From: an uncultured Massilia sp.
GTDB lineage: Bacteria > Pseudomonadota > Gammaproteobacteria > Burkholderiales > Burkholderiaceae_D
NCBI RefSeq assembly: GCF_913773735.1
Contig: NZ_CAJYEB010000024.1
Coordinates: forward strand, 18,434-82,433
Direction: 5' to 3'
Length of the DNA: 64,000 nucleotides
In this document: positions 7,563 to 15,869 of the stretch, in pieces
Layout of the letters: every line of letters begins with the position of its first letter
How positions within the stretch are numbered: position 1 is the stretch's first letter
The notes under the pieces: generated by a model
What the model saw: the letters and a program-made list of their open reading frames with translations, nothing else
What the model was told of the DNA's origin: nothing
Databases searched by the model: none
Made by a program: the position numbers and the translations under genes

Positions 7563-10500
7563 CTACTTGACCGCGCTCTCCTCGCTGGGCGCCGCATGCC
7601 GCGCCGGCTTGCGCATCTTGCCGGCCATGCGGCCGAACCAGTGCTCGATGTCGTCCACGTAGGTGAACACGGCCGGCACCACCAGCAGGCTCAACAGCGT
7701 CGAGGTGATCAGGCCGCCGATCACGGCGATGGCCATCGGCGCGCGGAAGCTCGGGTCGCCCGACAGGCCCAGCGCCAGCGGCATCATGCCGGCGCCCATC
7801 GCGATCGTGGTCATGACGATCGGGCGCGAACGCTTGTGGCAGGCGTCGACCAGCGCGTCGAAGCGGTTCATGCCGGCCTTGCGCGCCAGGATCGCGTAGT
7901 CGACCAGTAGGATCGAGTTCTTGGTCACGATCCCCATCAGCATGATCAGGCCGATCATGGTGGGCATCGACAGCGCGCTGTGGGTCAGCAGCAGCGCCAC
8001 GAACGCGCCGCCGATCGACAGCGGCAGCGCGGCCAGGATCGTCACCGGCTGCAGGAAGTCGGTGAACAGGAGCACCAGCACGCCGTAGATGCACAGCACG
8101 CCGATCAGCATGGCCAGGCCGAAGCTGGCGAACAGCGCCTGCATCTCCTGGGCGTCGCCCAGTTCCGCGATCTGCACCGAGGCCGGCAGGTTCTTCAGCG
8201 CGGGCAGCGCGCGCGCCTCGGTGTTCACCTCGCCCAGCGAGCGGCCGTTCAGTTCCACGTCGAGTGTCACGTTGCGGCTGCGGTTCAGGCGGTCGATCTG
8301 GGCCGGGCCGCTCTCCACCGTGATGTCGGCCACGTTCGCCAGCAGCACCGGGCCGTTCTTGCCCGGCACCGTCAGGCGGCCGATGGCGTCGAGGTCCGCG
8401 CGCACGGCGTCCGGCAGCTTGACGCGGATCGGCACCTGGCGCTCCGACACGTTCATCTTGGCCAGCACCTGGTCGTAGTCGCCGGCCGTGGCCACGCGCA
8501 CCGTCTCGCCGATGCTGGCGGCGGTGACGCCCAGGTCGGCCGCGCGCGCGAAGTCCGGGCGCACGATGATCTCGGGGCGCACCAGCGAGGCGCTGGACGT
8601 GACGTTGCCGATGCCGTGCAGGCCGCGCAGCTCGCGCTCGGCCTGGCGCGCGGCGGCGTTCAGCGCCACCGGATCCTCGCTGCGCAGCACCAGCTGCATC
8701 TTGACGCCGGTGTCGGGCGGACCGACGGTGAAGCGCGCGCCGGGAATGTCGGCCAGGCGCGCGCGCACGGCCGACTCGATGGCGGCCAGCGAGGCCTTGC
8801 GGTCGTCGCGGTGCACCGTGGTCAGGGTCAACACGGCGCGCCGCGCCTCGGCCGCCGCGCCCGGCGCGAAGGCGTCGCCGCTGGAGCCGCCGCCGATCGA
8901 GCTGAACACGCCCTTGACGAGCTTGTCCTGCATGACGGCCAGGCGCACGCGCTCGGCCACGGCGCGCGTCTCCGCCAGCGTGGAGCCGGGCGGCAGCTCG
9001 ACGTTGATCTGGGTCTGCGAGCGGTCGGCGGCCGGCACGAAGCCGGTCGGCAGCAGCGGCACCAGCGAGATCGAGCCGACGAAGAACAGGGCCGCGGCGA
9101 GCATCGTCAGGCCGCGGTGGCGCAGGCACCACTGCATCGTGCGCATGTAGCGGCGCATCAGCGGGCCGTCCTTTTCCTCGTGGTGGCGGGCGGGTTTCAG
9201 GAAGTAGGCGGCCATCATCGGCGTGAGCAGGCGCGCGACCAGCAGCGAGGCCAGGATCGCCAGCACGGCGGTCCAGCCGAACTGCTTGAAGAACTTGCCG
9301 GGGATGCCGCTCATGAAGGCGGTCGGCAGGAACACGGCCACCAGCGAGAAGGTCGTCGCGATCACGGCCATGCCGATCTCGTCGGCCGCTTCCAGCGCGG
9401 CCTGCATCGGCGTCTTGCCCATCTTGAGGTGGCGCGAGATGTTCTCGATCTCGACGATGGCGTCGTCGACCAGCACGCCCACCACCAGCGCCAGCGACAG
9501 CAGGGTCACCATGTTCAGCGTGTAGCCGAACAGGTACTGGCCGAGGAAGGCGGGGATCACCGACAGCGGCAGCGCGGCCGCCGCGACGATGGTGGCGCGC
9601 CAGTCGCGCAGGAACCACCAGACCACCAGCACGGCCAGCACCGCGCCCTCGTACAGCATCTCCATCGAGGCGTCGAAGTTTTCCTCGACCGGCGCGGCGT
9701 TGTCGATGGTCTCGCGCAGCACCACGTTGCCGTGCTTGGCCTGCAGCTCGGCGACGGCCGCGCGCACGCCCCGGGCGACGTCCATCTCGCCGGCGCCGCG
9801 GGTGCGGAAGATCTCGAAGGCGACCACCGGCCGGCCGTCCTGCTCGGCGATGGCGCGCGGCTCGGCGACGGTGTCGCTGACCCGCGCGATCTCGTCCAGG
9901 CGCACGCGCCGGCCGTCCGGCAGCGGGATGTCCATGGCCGCCAGTTCCTGCGCCGTCTGGACGGTGGCCAGCGTGCGCACCGACTGCTCGGCGCCGCCGA
10001 CGTCGCCGCGTCCGCCCGGTTCCTCGCGCTGCACGTTGCGCATCTGGCGCGACACGTCCAGCGCCGACACGCGCAGCGCCGCCATGCGCTCGGCGTCGAG
10101 CTCGATGCGCACCTCGCGGTAGACGCCGCCGACGCGCTTCACCGCGCCCACGCCCGGCACGCTGAGCAGGCGCTTGGACACCGTGTTGTCGACGAACCAG
10201 GAGAGGTCCGGCTGGTCGAGCGCCGGCCTGCCGCCGGCGTTGGCCGCCGCCGCCGTGAAGGTCAGGACGACGCGGCCGGCCGTCGTGGTCTTGGTGACGC
10301 TCGGGTCGCGCATCTCGGCGGGCAGGTCGGCGCGCACGCGCGCGACGGCGTCACGGACGTCGTTGACGGCGTCCGACAGGTCCTTCTCGAGGATGAACTC
10401 GACGGTGACGGTGGCCACGCCGTCGAGCACCTTGGTGTAGATGTTCTTGACGCCCTGCAGCGTCGCGACCGAGTCCTCGATCTTGCGCGCGACCTCGGTC

Positions 10501-10679
10501 TCCAGCTGGGCCGGGGCGGCGCCGTCGAGGGTGGCGCTGACGGTGACGATGGGCAGCTCGATGTCCGGGAAGTCCTGCACCTTGTTCATCTTGAAGGCCA
10601 GCAGGCCGGCCAGCGTGAGCAGGGCGAACAGCATGATCGCCGGGATCGGGTTGCGGATCGAGAGTGCGGAAAAGTTCAT
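7563..10679 (-). CDS. RND efflux pump, HAE1-type inner-membrane transporter
   Basis: A 1038-residue proton-driven drug/solvent exporter of the AcrB/HAE1 type. It starts MNFSALSIRNPIPAIMLFAL (TM1), has two large periplasmic loops and two six-helix TM bundles. The proton-relay aspartates occur in TM4 as GVLVDDAIVEIEN (about residues 402-403), and the second half has the matching motif MIGLIMLMGIVTKNSILLVDY. Length is typical. The start is set at the ATG giving the canonical N-terminus; a 165-codon open extension upstream overlaps the adaptor gene in another frame and is not real. It follows its membrane-fusion partner by 11 bases in one operon. No outer-membrane channel gene is adjacent, so a TolC-like protein from elsewhere must complete the pump. 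Substrate unknown. Confidence 0.94.
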   Translation of the reverse strand: MNFSALSIRNPIPAIMLFALLTLAGLLAFKMNKVQDFPDIELPIVTVSATLDGAAPAQLETEVARKIEDSVATLQGVKNIYTKVLDGVATVTVEFILEKDLSDAVNDVRDAVARVRADLPAEMRDPSVTKTTTAGRVVLTFTAAAANAGGRPALDQPDLSWFVDNTVSKRLLSVPGVGAVKRVGGVYREVRIELDAERMAALRVSALDVSRQMRNVQREEPGGRGDVGGAEQSVRTLATVQTAQELAAMDIPLPDGRRVRLDEIARVSDTVAEPRAIAEQDGRPVVAFEIFRTRGAGEMDVARGVRAAVAELQAKHGNVVLRETIDNAAPVEENFDASMEMLYEGAVLAVLVVWWFLRDWRATIVAAAALPLSVIPAFLGQYLFGYTLNMVTLLSLALVVGVLVDDAIVEIENISRHLKMGKTPMQAALEAADEIGMAVIATTFSLVAVFLPTAFMSGIPGKFFKQFGWTAVLAILASLLVARLLTPMMAAYFLKPARHHEEKDGPLMRRYMRTMQWCLRHRGLTMLAAALFFVGSISLVPLLPTGFVPAADRSQTQINVELPPGSTLAETRAVAERVRLAVMQDKLVKGVFSSIGGGSSGDAFAPGAAAEARRAVLTLTTVHRDDRKASLAAIESAVRARLADIPGARFTVGPPDTGVKMQLVLRSEDPVALNAAARQAERELRGLHGIGNVTSSASLVRPEIIVRPDFARAADLGVTAASIGETVRVATAGDYDQVLAKMNVSERQVPIRVKLPDAVRADLDAIGRLTVPGKNGPVLLANVADITVESGPAQIDRLNRSRNVTLDVELNGRSLGEVNTEARALPALKNLPASVQIAELGDAQEMQALFASFGLAMLIGVLCIYGVLVLLFTDFLQPVTILAALPLSIGGAFVALLLTHSALSMPTMIGLIMLMGIVTKNSILLVDYAILARKAGMNRFDALVDACHKRSRPIVMTTIAMGAGMMPLALGLSGDPSFRAPMAIAVIGGLITSTLLSLLVVPAVFTYVDDIEHWFGRMAGKMRKPARHAAPSEESAVK

Positions 10680-10690
10680 CGGGTCCGCCT

Positions 10691-11827
10691 TCAGCGTTTC
10701 GCCACGGGGGCCGGGGCGGCGGCGACGTTGCGTACCAGGTCGCCGTCGTTCAGGAAGCCGGCGCCGCTGGTCACGACCGGGGTGTCGGCCTGGATGCCGC
10801 CGACCACCTCGATGCGCTCGCCCAGCCGGCGCCCGGTCGTCACCTTGACCTGGCTGACGCGGCCGTCGGGGTTCAGGCGGAACACGTAAGCGAAACCGTC
10901 GCGCACGACGATGGCCTGCTGCGGCAGCGTCAGCGCGCCCGACTCGCCCAGCGCGAAGCGGCCGCCGGCGAACATGCCGGCCTTGAGCGGCGCGTTGGCG
11001 TCCAGCGCCGGCGGCAGGTCGACGTAGACCAGCGCCACGCGGCTCTGGCCGTCGACGGTCGGCGCCACCGTGCGCACGGTGCCGGTGACGCTGCCGCCGG
11101 CCGGGGTGCGGATGACCGCCTTCAGGCCCGGCCTGAGGCGCGGCAGTTCGGCCGCCGTGACTTCGGCGCGCCATTCCAGGCGGCCCTGGCGGATCATGCG
11201 GAACAGTTCCGTGCCCACGCCCGCCACGGCGCCCACCGTGGCGTTGCGCGCCGAGATGATGCCGCTGTCCGGCGCCACCACCTGCGCGTACTTCAGGCGC
11301 AGGCGCTGCTGGTCGCGCGCGGCCTTGCTCGACGCCACGCGGGCGTTGGCGGTGCGTTCGGTGGCGAGGTACTGGGTGATCTGCTGCTCGCTCAGCGCGC
11401 CCGAGCTCCGCAGCGCCAGCGCGCGCTTCGCATCCGCCGCCGCCGCGGCCGCATTGGCCTCGGCTTCCTGCACGGCGGCGTCGGCCTGGGCCAGGTCGGC
11501 GTTCACGGTGGCCGGGTCGAACACGGCCAGCACCTGGCCCTTCTTGACGACGTCGCCGACGTTGACGCGCACTTCCTGCAGGCGCAGGCCGTTCGATTCG
11601 CTGCCGATGACCGCTTCCTGCCAGGCGGCGACGTTACCGTTGGCGGCCAGCGTCAGCGGCAGGCGCGCGGTTTCCGGACGCGCCGTGGTGACGGTCAGCG
11701 CGGGGCGCACCGGCGTCGCCTTCTTGTCGTCGGCGGCGCGCCCCGTGGCGAAGATGCCGGCGCTGCCGGCCAGGACGATGAACAGGACCGGCAGGGCGGT
11801 CCGCATGCGATTGCGAGCTGGTGTCAT
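10691..11827 (-). CDS. RND efflux periplasmic adaptor (membrane fusion protein)
   Basis: A 378-residue HlyD/AcrA-like adaptor linking the RND pump to an outer-membrane channel. The N-terminal signal or anchor (MRTALPVLFIVLAGSAGIFATG) is followed by a biotinyl-lipoyl half (GNVAAWQEAVIGSESNGLRL, VNVGDVVKKGQVLAVFD), a helical hairpin rich in Ala/Gln/Glu (about residues 95-170), the second lipoyl half, a beta-barrel (GLKAVIRTPAGG) and a membrane-proximal domain. The start chosen is MTPARNRMRT; 42 further upstream codons run into the promoter region and lack a signal-peptide pattern. No lipobox cysteine is present, so it is probably anchored by the uncleaved helix or is soluble. First gene of the operon. 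Confidence 0.92.
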   Translation of the reverse strand: MTPARNRMRTALPVLFIVLAGSAGIFATGRAADDKKATPVRPALTVTTARPETARLPLTLAANGNVAAWQEAVIGSESNGLRLQEVRVNVGDVVKKGQVLAVFDPATVNADLAQADAAVQEAEANAAAAAADAKRALALRSSGALSEQQITQYLATERTANARVASSKAARDQQRLRLKYAQVVAPDSGIISARNATVGAVAGVGTELFRMIRQGRLEWRAEVTAAELPRLRPGLKAVIRTPAGGSVTGTVRTVAPTVDGQSRVALVYVDLPPALDANAPLKAGMFAGGRFALGESGALTLPQQAIVVRDGFAYVFRLNPDGRVSQVKVTTGRRLGERIEVVGGIQADTPVVTSGAGFLNDGDLVRNVAAAPAPVAKR

Positions 11828-12044
11828 GGATCGGAAGATGGATGGCGATCGGGGCAGGAATAACCTGCAGGAATCGAAACTGCTAGAGTGTAACAAACCG
11901 CGCGGCCCGCACCACATCGCGTATGGACGAAGGTGAGTCGGGGCAGTCGGCATCGTTACAAATCCTTACGTCTGTAATGGTGCGATGCTGGTTAAGCTCA
12001 TCGTTCCGGGTTTAAATGAGTCCACTTCCCAGGAGCATCCCGCC

Positions 12045-13550
12045 ATGATCCGCCGCGCCGCGTTCCTCGTTGCCGCCAGCCTCGTCATCGGTTCCGCCGC
12101 CAGCGCCCCGGCGCCGGCGCCTGCCGCGCCGCAGCAGGCCACCGCGCCGGCGCCGGACTGGCAGGCCGTCCACGTCCTGAACCGGCTGGCGTTCGGCCCG
12201 CGCCCCGGCGACGTCGAACGCGTGCGGCGCATGGGCGTGCAGGCCTGGATCGCCGAGCAGCTGCATCCGGAGCGGATCCCGCTGCCGCCGGACCTGCAGG
12301 CGCGCCTGGATGCGCTGGAGACGGTCAACCGCAGCGCCGGCGACGCGCTGGCCGAGTTCCTGGAGCTGCGCCGCGACGCGCGCATGGACGGCGAGCAGGC
12401 GCAGCAGGCGCGCCGCCAGCGCCAGGCCCAGGTCGCGCGCGAGGCGGCCGAGGCGCGCCTGCTGCGCGCGATCGACAGCCCGCGCCAGCTCGAGGAAGTC
12501 ATGGTCGACTTCTGGTTCAACCATTTCAATGTCTTCTCCGGCAAGGGCATCACGCGCGCGCTGGTGGCGAGCTACGAGCGCGACGCGATCCGCCCCTACG
12601 CCCTCGGCACGTTCCGCGACCTGCTGGGCGCCACCGCGAAGCACCCGGCCATGCTGTTCTACCTCGACAATGCGGTGTCGTCGGCGCCGCGTGCGGAGGC
12701 GAAGGGCAAGGCCGCCGGCCTGAACGAGAACTATGCGCGCGAGCTGATGGAACTGCACACGCTGGGCGCGGACGGCGGCTACACGCAGCGCGACGTGACC
12801 GAGCTGGCGCGCATGCTGACCGGCTGGACCTTCGACCAGCGGCGCCTGGCGCGCACGGGCGAGACGTTCCGCTTCGACGAACGGCGCCACGACCAGGGCG
12901 CCAAGACCTGGCTCGGACGGGACGTCGCGCCGGCCGGCCAGCGCGAAGGCGAGCAGGCGCTGGACGTGCTGGCCGTGCATCCGTCCACGGCGCACCACGT
13001 CAGCTTCGAACTGGCGCAGTACTTCGTCGCCGACGCGCCGCCGCCGGCGCTGGTCGAGCGCATGGCGGCCAGCTGGACGGCCAGCGGCGGCGACATCCGC
13101 ACGGTGCTGGCGACGCTGTTCGCCAGTCCGGAATTCATGGATGCCGCCAGCGCGGGAGCCAAGTTCAAGACGCCGTACCAGTTCGTGGTATCGGCGGCCA
13201 GGGCAAGCGCGGTGCCGGTGGCGAACGTGGGACCGCTGGTGAGCACCATGAGCCAGCTCGGCATGCCGCTGCACGGCTGCCAGACACCGGACGGGTACAA
13301 GAACACGCAGGACGCGTGGCTGAACCCGGACGCGCTGACGCGGCGCATCACGTTCGCCACCGCGCTGGCGTCGGGCAGGATGCCGCTGGCGGGCGCGCCG
13401 CCGGCATCGGCGCCGCCGCTGGATGCGGCGGCGCTGCGGTCGACGCTGGCCGCGGCGATCTCGCCGCGCACGCTGGACGCCGCGCGCCGTCAACCGGACA
13501 CGCTGCAGGCGGCGATGCTGCTGGGCAGTCCGGACTTCATGCTCAGGTAG
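12045..13550 (+). CDS. DUF1800 family secreted protein
   Basis: 501 residues with an N-terminal signal peptide (MIRRAAFLVAASLVIGSAASA) and a Pro/Ala linker, then the DUF1800 region: HVLNRLAFGPRPGDVERVR, MVDFWFNHFNVF, AMLFYLDNAVS, NENYARELMELHTLG and DVTELARMLTGWTFD. The biochemical function of the family is unknown. It is nearly always encoded next to a DUF1501 protein, as here. The start is at the ATG after AGGAGCATCCCGCC; a longer open frame of 20 codons upstream has no signal character. The stop codon lies in a GTAGGGTAGG stretch resembling the edge of the local dispersed repeat. Confidence 0.9.
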   Translation: MIRRAAFLVAASLVIGSAASAPAPAPAAPQQATAPAPDWQAVHVLNRLAFGPRPGDVERVRRMGVQAWIAEQLHPERIPLPPDLQARLDALETVNRSAGDALAEFLELRRDARMDGEQAQQARRQRQAQVAREAAEARLLRAIDSPRQLEEVMVDFWFNHFNVFSGKGITRALVASYERDAIRPYALGTFRDLLGATAKHPAMLFYLDNAVSSAPRAEAKGKAAGLNENYARELMELHTLGADGGYTQRDVTELARMLTGWTFDQRRLARTGETFRFDERRHDQGAKTWLGRDVAPAGQREGEQALDVLAVHPSTAHHVSFELAQYFVADAPPPALVERMAASWTASGGDIRTVLATLFASPEFMDAASAGAKFKTPYQFVVSAARASAVPVANVGPLVSTMSQLGMPLHGCQTPDGYKNTQDAWLNPDALTRRITFATALASGRMPLAGAPPASAPPLDAAALRSTLAAAISPRTLDAARRQPDTLQAAMLLGSPDFMLR

Positions 13551-13578
13551 GGTAGGCGTTAGAGGAGAAAGGCACATC

Positions 13579-14811
13579 ATGCGACGCAGGGATTTCCTGA
13601 ACACGCTGGCGCTCGGCGCCGGCCTGGCGCTGCCGCTCGGGTCCCACGCCTGGGCGGCGGCGGGCGACACGCCCACCCGCAAGAAGCTGGTGGTGGTGAT
13701 GCTGCGCGGCGCCGTCGACGGCCTGAACGTCGTGGCGCCGGTCGGCGACGAAAACTACCTGCGCCTGCGCCCGACCATCGGCCTGGCGCTGCCCGGCATG
13801 GAAGGCGGCGCGCTGGACCTGGACGGCTACTTCGGCCTGCATCCGGCGCTCGCCGCGCTGCAGCCGCTGTGGCGCGGGAACAAGCTGGCCTTCGTGCACG
13901 CCAGCGGTTCGCCGGACGCGACGCGTTCCCACTTCGACGCCCAGGACTACATGGAATCGGCCACGCCCGGGCGCAAGAACACGCCGGACGGCTGGATGAA
14001 CCGCCTGGTGGCGGCGCTGCCCGGCACCTCGACGCCGAGCCGCCTGCTGGGCATCGGCCCGGTGCTGCCGCGCATCCTGGCCGGCGGCGCGGCGGCGGTG
14101 AACCTGCCCAACGTCGCGGCCGCCGGCAAGCCGGACGTCCTCGACCGGCCGGCGCTGGGCGCCGCCTTCGACCAGCTGTACCGCGACCATCCGCGCTTCG
14201 GCCGCGCCTATGCCGACGGCCGCGCGGCGCACAAGGAAGTGCTGCAGGCGGCCGAGACCCCGGAGATGCTGGCCGCCGACCGCGGCGCGCCGCTGCCGAA
14301 CGGCTTTCCGGACGATGCCGCGCGCCTGGCGGGCCTGATGCGCAACGATCCGCGCATCCAGCTCGCCTTCGTCGCGCTGGGCGGCTGGGACACCCATGCC
14401 GGGCAGGGCGCCGCCACCGGCCAGCTGGCGAACCGCCTGGCGCCGCTGGGCCAGGGCCTGGCCGTGCTGGCCGAGCGCCTCGGCCCGCTGTTCGACGACA
14501 CGGTCGTCGTGGTGATGTCGGAGTTCGGCCGCACGGCGCGCGAGAACGGCAACGGCGGTACCGACCATGGACACGGCAATGTGATGTGGGTACTGGGCGG
14601 AAAAGTGCGCGGCGGGAAGGTCTATGGCGACTGGGAAGGCGTCGCCGACGGTGCGCTGAACGAAGGACGAGATTTGCCCGTCAATACCGATTTTCGTTCG
14701 GTGCTCGCACAAATTGCGGAAGAACATTTGATTTTGAACGACAAGCAACTCGTCCAGGTCTTTCCCGCAGTGCCGCAAAAAGCACTCTCGTTCAAACTGG
14801 TGGCGGCATGA
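13579..14811 (+). CDS. DUF1501 family Tat-exported protein
   Basis: 410 residues. The N-terminus MRRRDFLNTLALGAGLALP is a twin-arginine (Tat) signal, implying folding in the cytosol, perhaps with a metal, before export. DUF1501 belongs to the alkaline phosphatase/sulfatase-like superfold; visible landmarks are KKLVVVMLRGAVDGLNVVAP, RSHFDAQDYME, VALGGWDTHAGQG and the metal-site-like MSEFGRTARENGNGGTDHGH. Enzymatic activity is not established. A GAGGAGAAAGG ribosome-binding site precedes it, 28 bases after the DUF1800 stop, so the two are co-transcribed. The unit ends at a strong terminator. Confidence 0.9.
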   Translation: MRRRDFLNTLALGAGLALPLGSHAWAAAGDTPTRKKLVVVMLRGAVDGLNVVAPVGDENYLRLRPTIGLALPGMEGGALDLDGYFGLHPALAALQPLWRGNKLAFVHASGSPDATRSHFDAQDYMESATPGRKNTPDGWMNRLVAALPGTSTPSRLLGIGPVLPRILAGGAAAVNLPNVAAAGKPDVLDRPALGAAFDQLYRDHPRFGRAYADGRAAHKEVLQAAETPEMLAADRGAPLPNGFPDDAARLAGLMRNDPRIQLAFVALGGWDTHAGQGAATGQLANRLAPLGQGLAVLAERLGPLFDDTVVVVMSEFGRTARENGNGGTDHGHGNVMWVLGGKVRGGKVYGDWEGVADGALNEGRDLPVNTDFRSVLAQIAEEHLILNDKQLVQVFPAVPQKALSFKLVAA

Positions 14812-14927
14812 GTGTCACTCTGGCACGACAGAATCCGACTACGTAGTTCTACGGTATTGCACTGCACAATAAATAGGGATATATTGGAACCGTCTCCTCC
14901 AGTTTTTCTCCGAAAAACCTGGATTCG

Positions 14928-14958
14928 GCCCGCAACGAAGGTTGCGGGCTTTTTTTTT
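14928..14958 (+). terminator. Rho-independent terminator after the DUF1800/DUF1501 unit
   Basis: GCCCGCAAC-GAAG-GTTGCGGGC, a perfect 9-bp stem with a tetraloop, followed by nine T residues. It lies 117 bases beyond the DUF1501 stop. Confidence 0.92.
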
Positions 14959-14960
14959 GT

Positions 14961-15713
14961 TCAGGCGCCCGTTTCCACGTCGTCGCCCTGGAACGCGCCC
15001 GCGCGCCAGGTCAGCACCAGCGTGTCGCGGTGCCCGCCGCCTTCGGCCAGCGGCTGGATCGGCGTCGATTCGTGGATCACGGCCGCGTCGTCCAGCAGCA
15101 GCAGCGTCCACGGCTCGGTCATGGTGAAGCGCAGGCCCTTCGGCCCGTCCGCCTCGAACACGCGCGATTCGCCGCCCTTGATGTTGGCGCGGTCGATCAG
15201 GATCACGGCCACGAAGTCCACGCCGTCGCGGTGCGCGCCTTCCGGGGTCGGGCGGCCGATGCCGTCGGCGGTATCGATGCGGAACTGGTGCGCCTCGACG
15301 TACCAGGTCTGGCGGCCCTTCGCCTGCGAGCACACGCTGCCCAGCGCGCGCAGCAGCTTGTTCCACGCCGGCTGGGCGACGGTGCCCGGTTCGACCGGCA
15401 CGAACAGGCGGTGCATGCCGCCGTGCAGGGCGTTGTACTCGACCGGCTGCCAGTGCGCGCGGTGCGGGCTTTGCACGAGCGCGTCGCCGTCGTCGACGAA
15501 GCAGGAGTGCCGGCGGCGGCGGTAGCGGCCGCCGTCCTTCAGGTAGTTGTCGAGTTCCAGGTGGTCCCAGCTCGGCACGAGGGCATGCAGTGCGTCGAGG
15601 GAACAGCCGGACAGCGCGGCCAGGTCGCGCGGGGCCAGCAGGGCATAGCCATCGCCGCGCAGCGCGTCGACGAGGCGGGCGGGATCGGTGTAGGGAGGTT
15701 GCGGTGTCGTCAT
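14961..15713 (-). CDS. 2OG-Fe(II) dioxygenase family protein (BsmA/isoleucine-hydroxylase type)
   Basis: A 250-residue predicted Fe(II)/2-oxoglutarate oxygenase of the 2OG-Fe_Oxy_2 family, which includes amino-acid hydroxylases such as isoleucine dioxygenase. The facial triad is visible: H161 and D163 in EGAHRDGVDFVAV, and H214 in VIHESTPI, followed by RDTLVLTWR as a likely 2-oxoglutarate-binding arginine region. The family-typical GGRYRRRRHSCF lies N-terminally. The ATG start (MTTPQPPY) is chosen over an upstream extension rich in Ala/Thr that reads through a G-rich promoter zone. It is single and convergent with the DUF1501 gene. The substrate cannot be inferred; free amino acid or peptide is the family precedent. 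Confidence 0.85.
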   Translation of the reverse strand: MTTPQPPYTDPARLVDALRGDGYALLAPRDLAALSGCSLDALHALVPSWDHLELDNYLKDGGRYRRRRHSCFVDDGDALVQSPHRAHWQPVEYNALHGGMHRLFVPVEPGTVAQPAWNKLLRALGSVCSQAKGRQTWYVEAHQFRIDTADGIGRPTPEGAHRDGVDFVAVILIDRANIKGGESRVFEADGPKGLRFTMTEPWTLLLLDDAAVIHESTPIQPLAEGGGHRDTLVLTWRAGAFQGDDVETGA

Positions 15714-15770
15714 CCCGTTAGCGTAGCACCTTTTGCCGCGGGCGGTGGCGGTGGCGGGGGGGGCGGGGGT

Positions 15771-15851
15771 GGTGCGCACGGGGTGCGCACCCTACGTTTC
15801 ATGGCGCGGGCTGAACCCAAACCCCCGTAGGGTGGGCACCCCGTGCCCACC
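15771..15851. repeat. Head-to-head pair of GTAGGGTG...CACC repeats
   Basis: A reverse copy (GGTGCGCACGGGGTGCGCACCCTAC) and a forward copy (GTAGGGTGGGCACCCCGTGCCCACC) flank a ~31-base spacer. Each copy is internally palindromic, so the pair could fold into a long cruciform. The element belongs to a family scattered through intergenic gaps of this window. Confidence 0.8.
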
Positions 15852-15869
15852 AACCGCATGCCTACCCGC

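Noticed and set aside
7980..10889. A 969-codon plus-strand open frame opposite the RND pump
   Set aside because: Antisense shadow of the pump gene; Gln/His/Arg-rich with no recognisable motif.
10680..11174. A 165-codon N-terminal extension of the RND pump
   Set aside because: It overlaps the adaptor gene in a different frame; the canonical pump N-terminus starts at the internal ATG.
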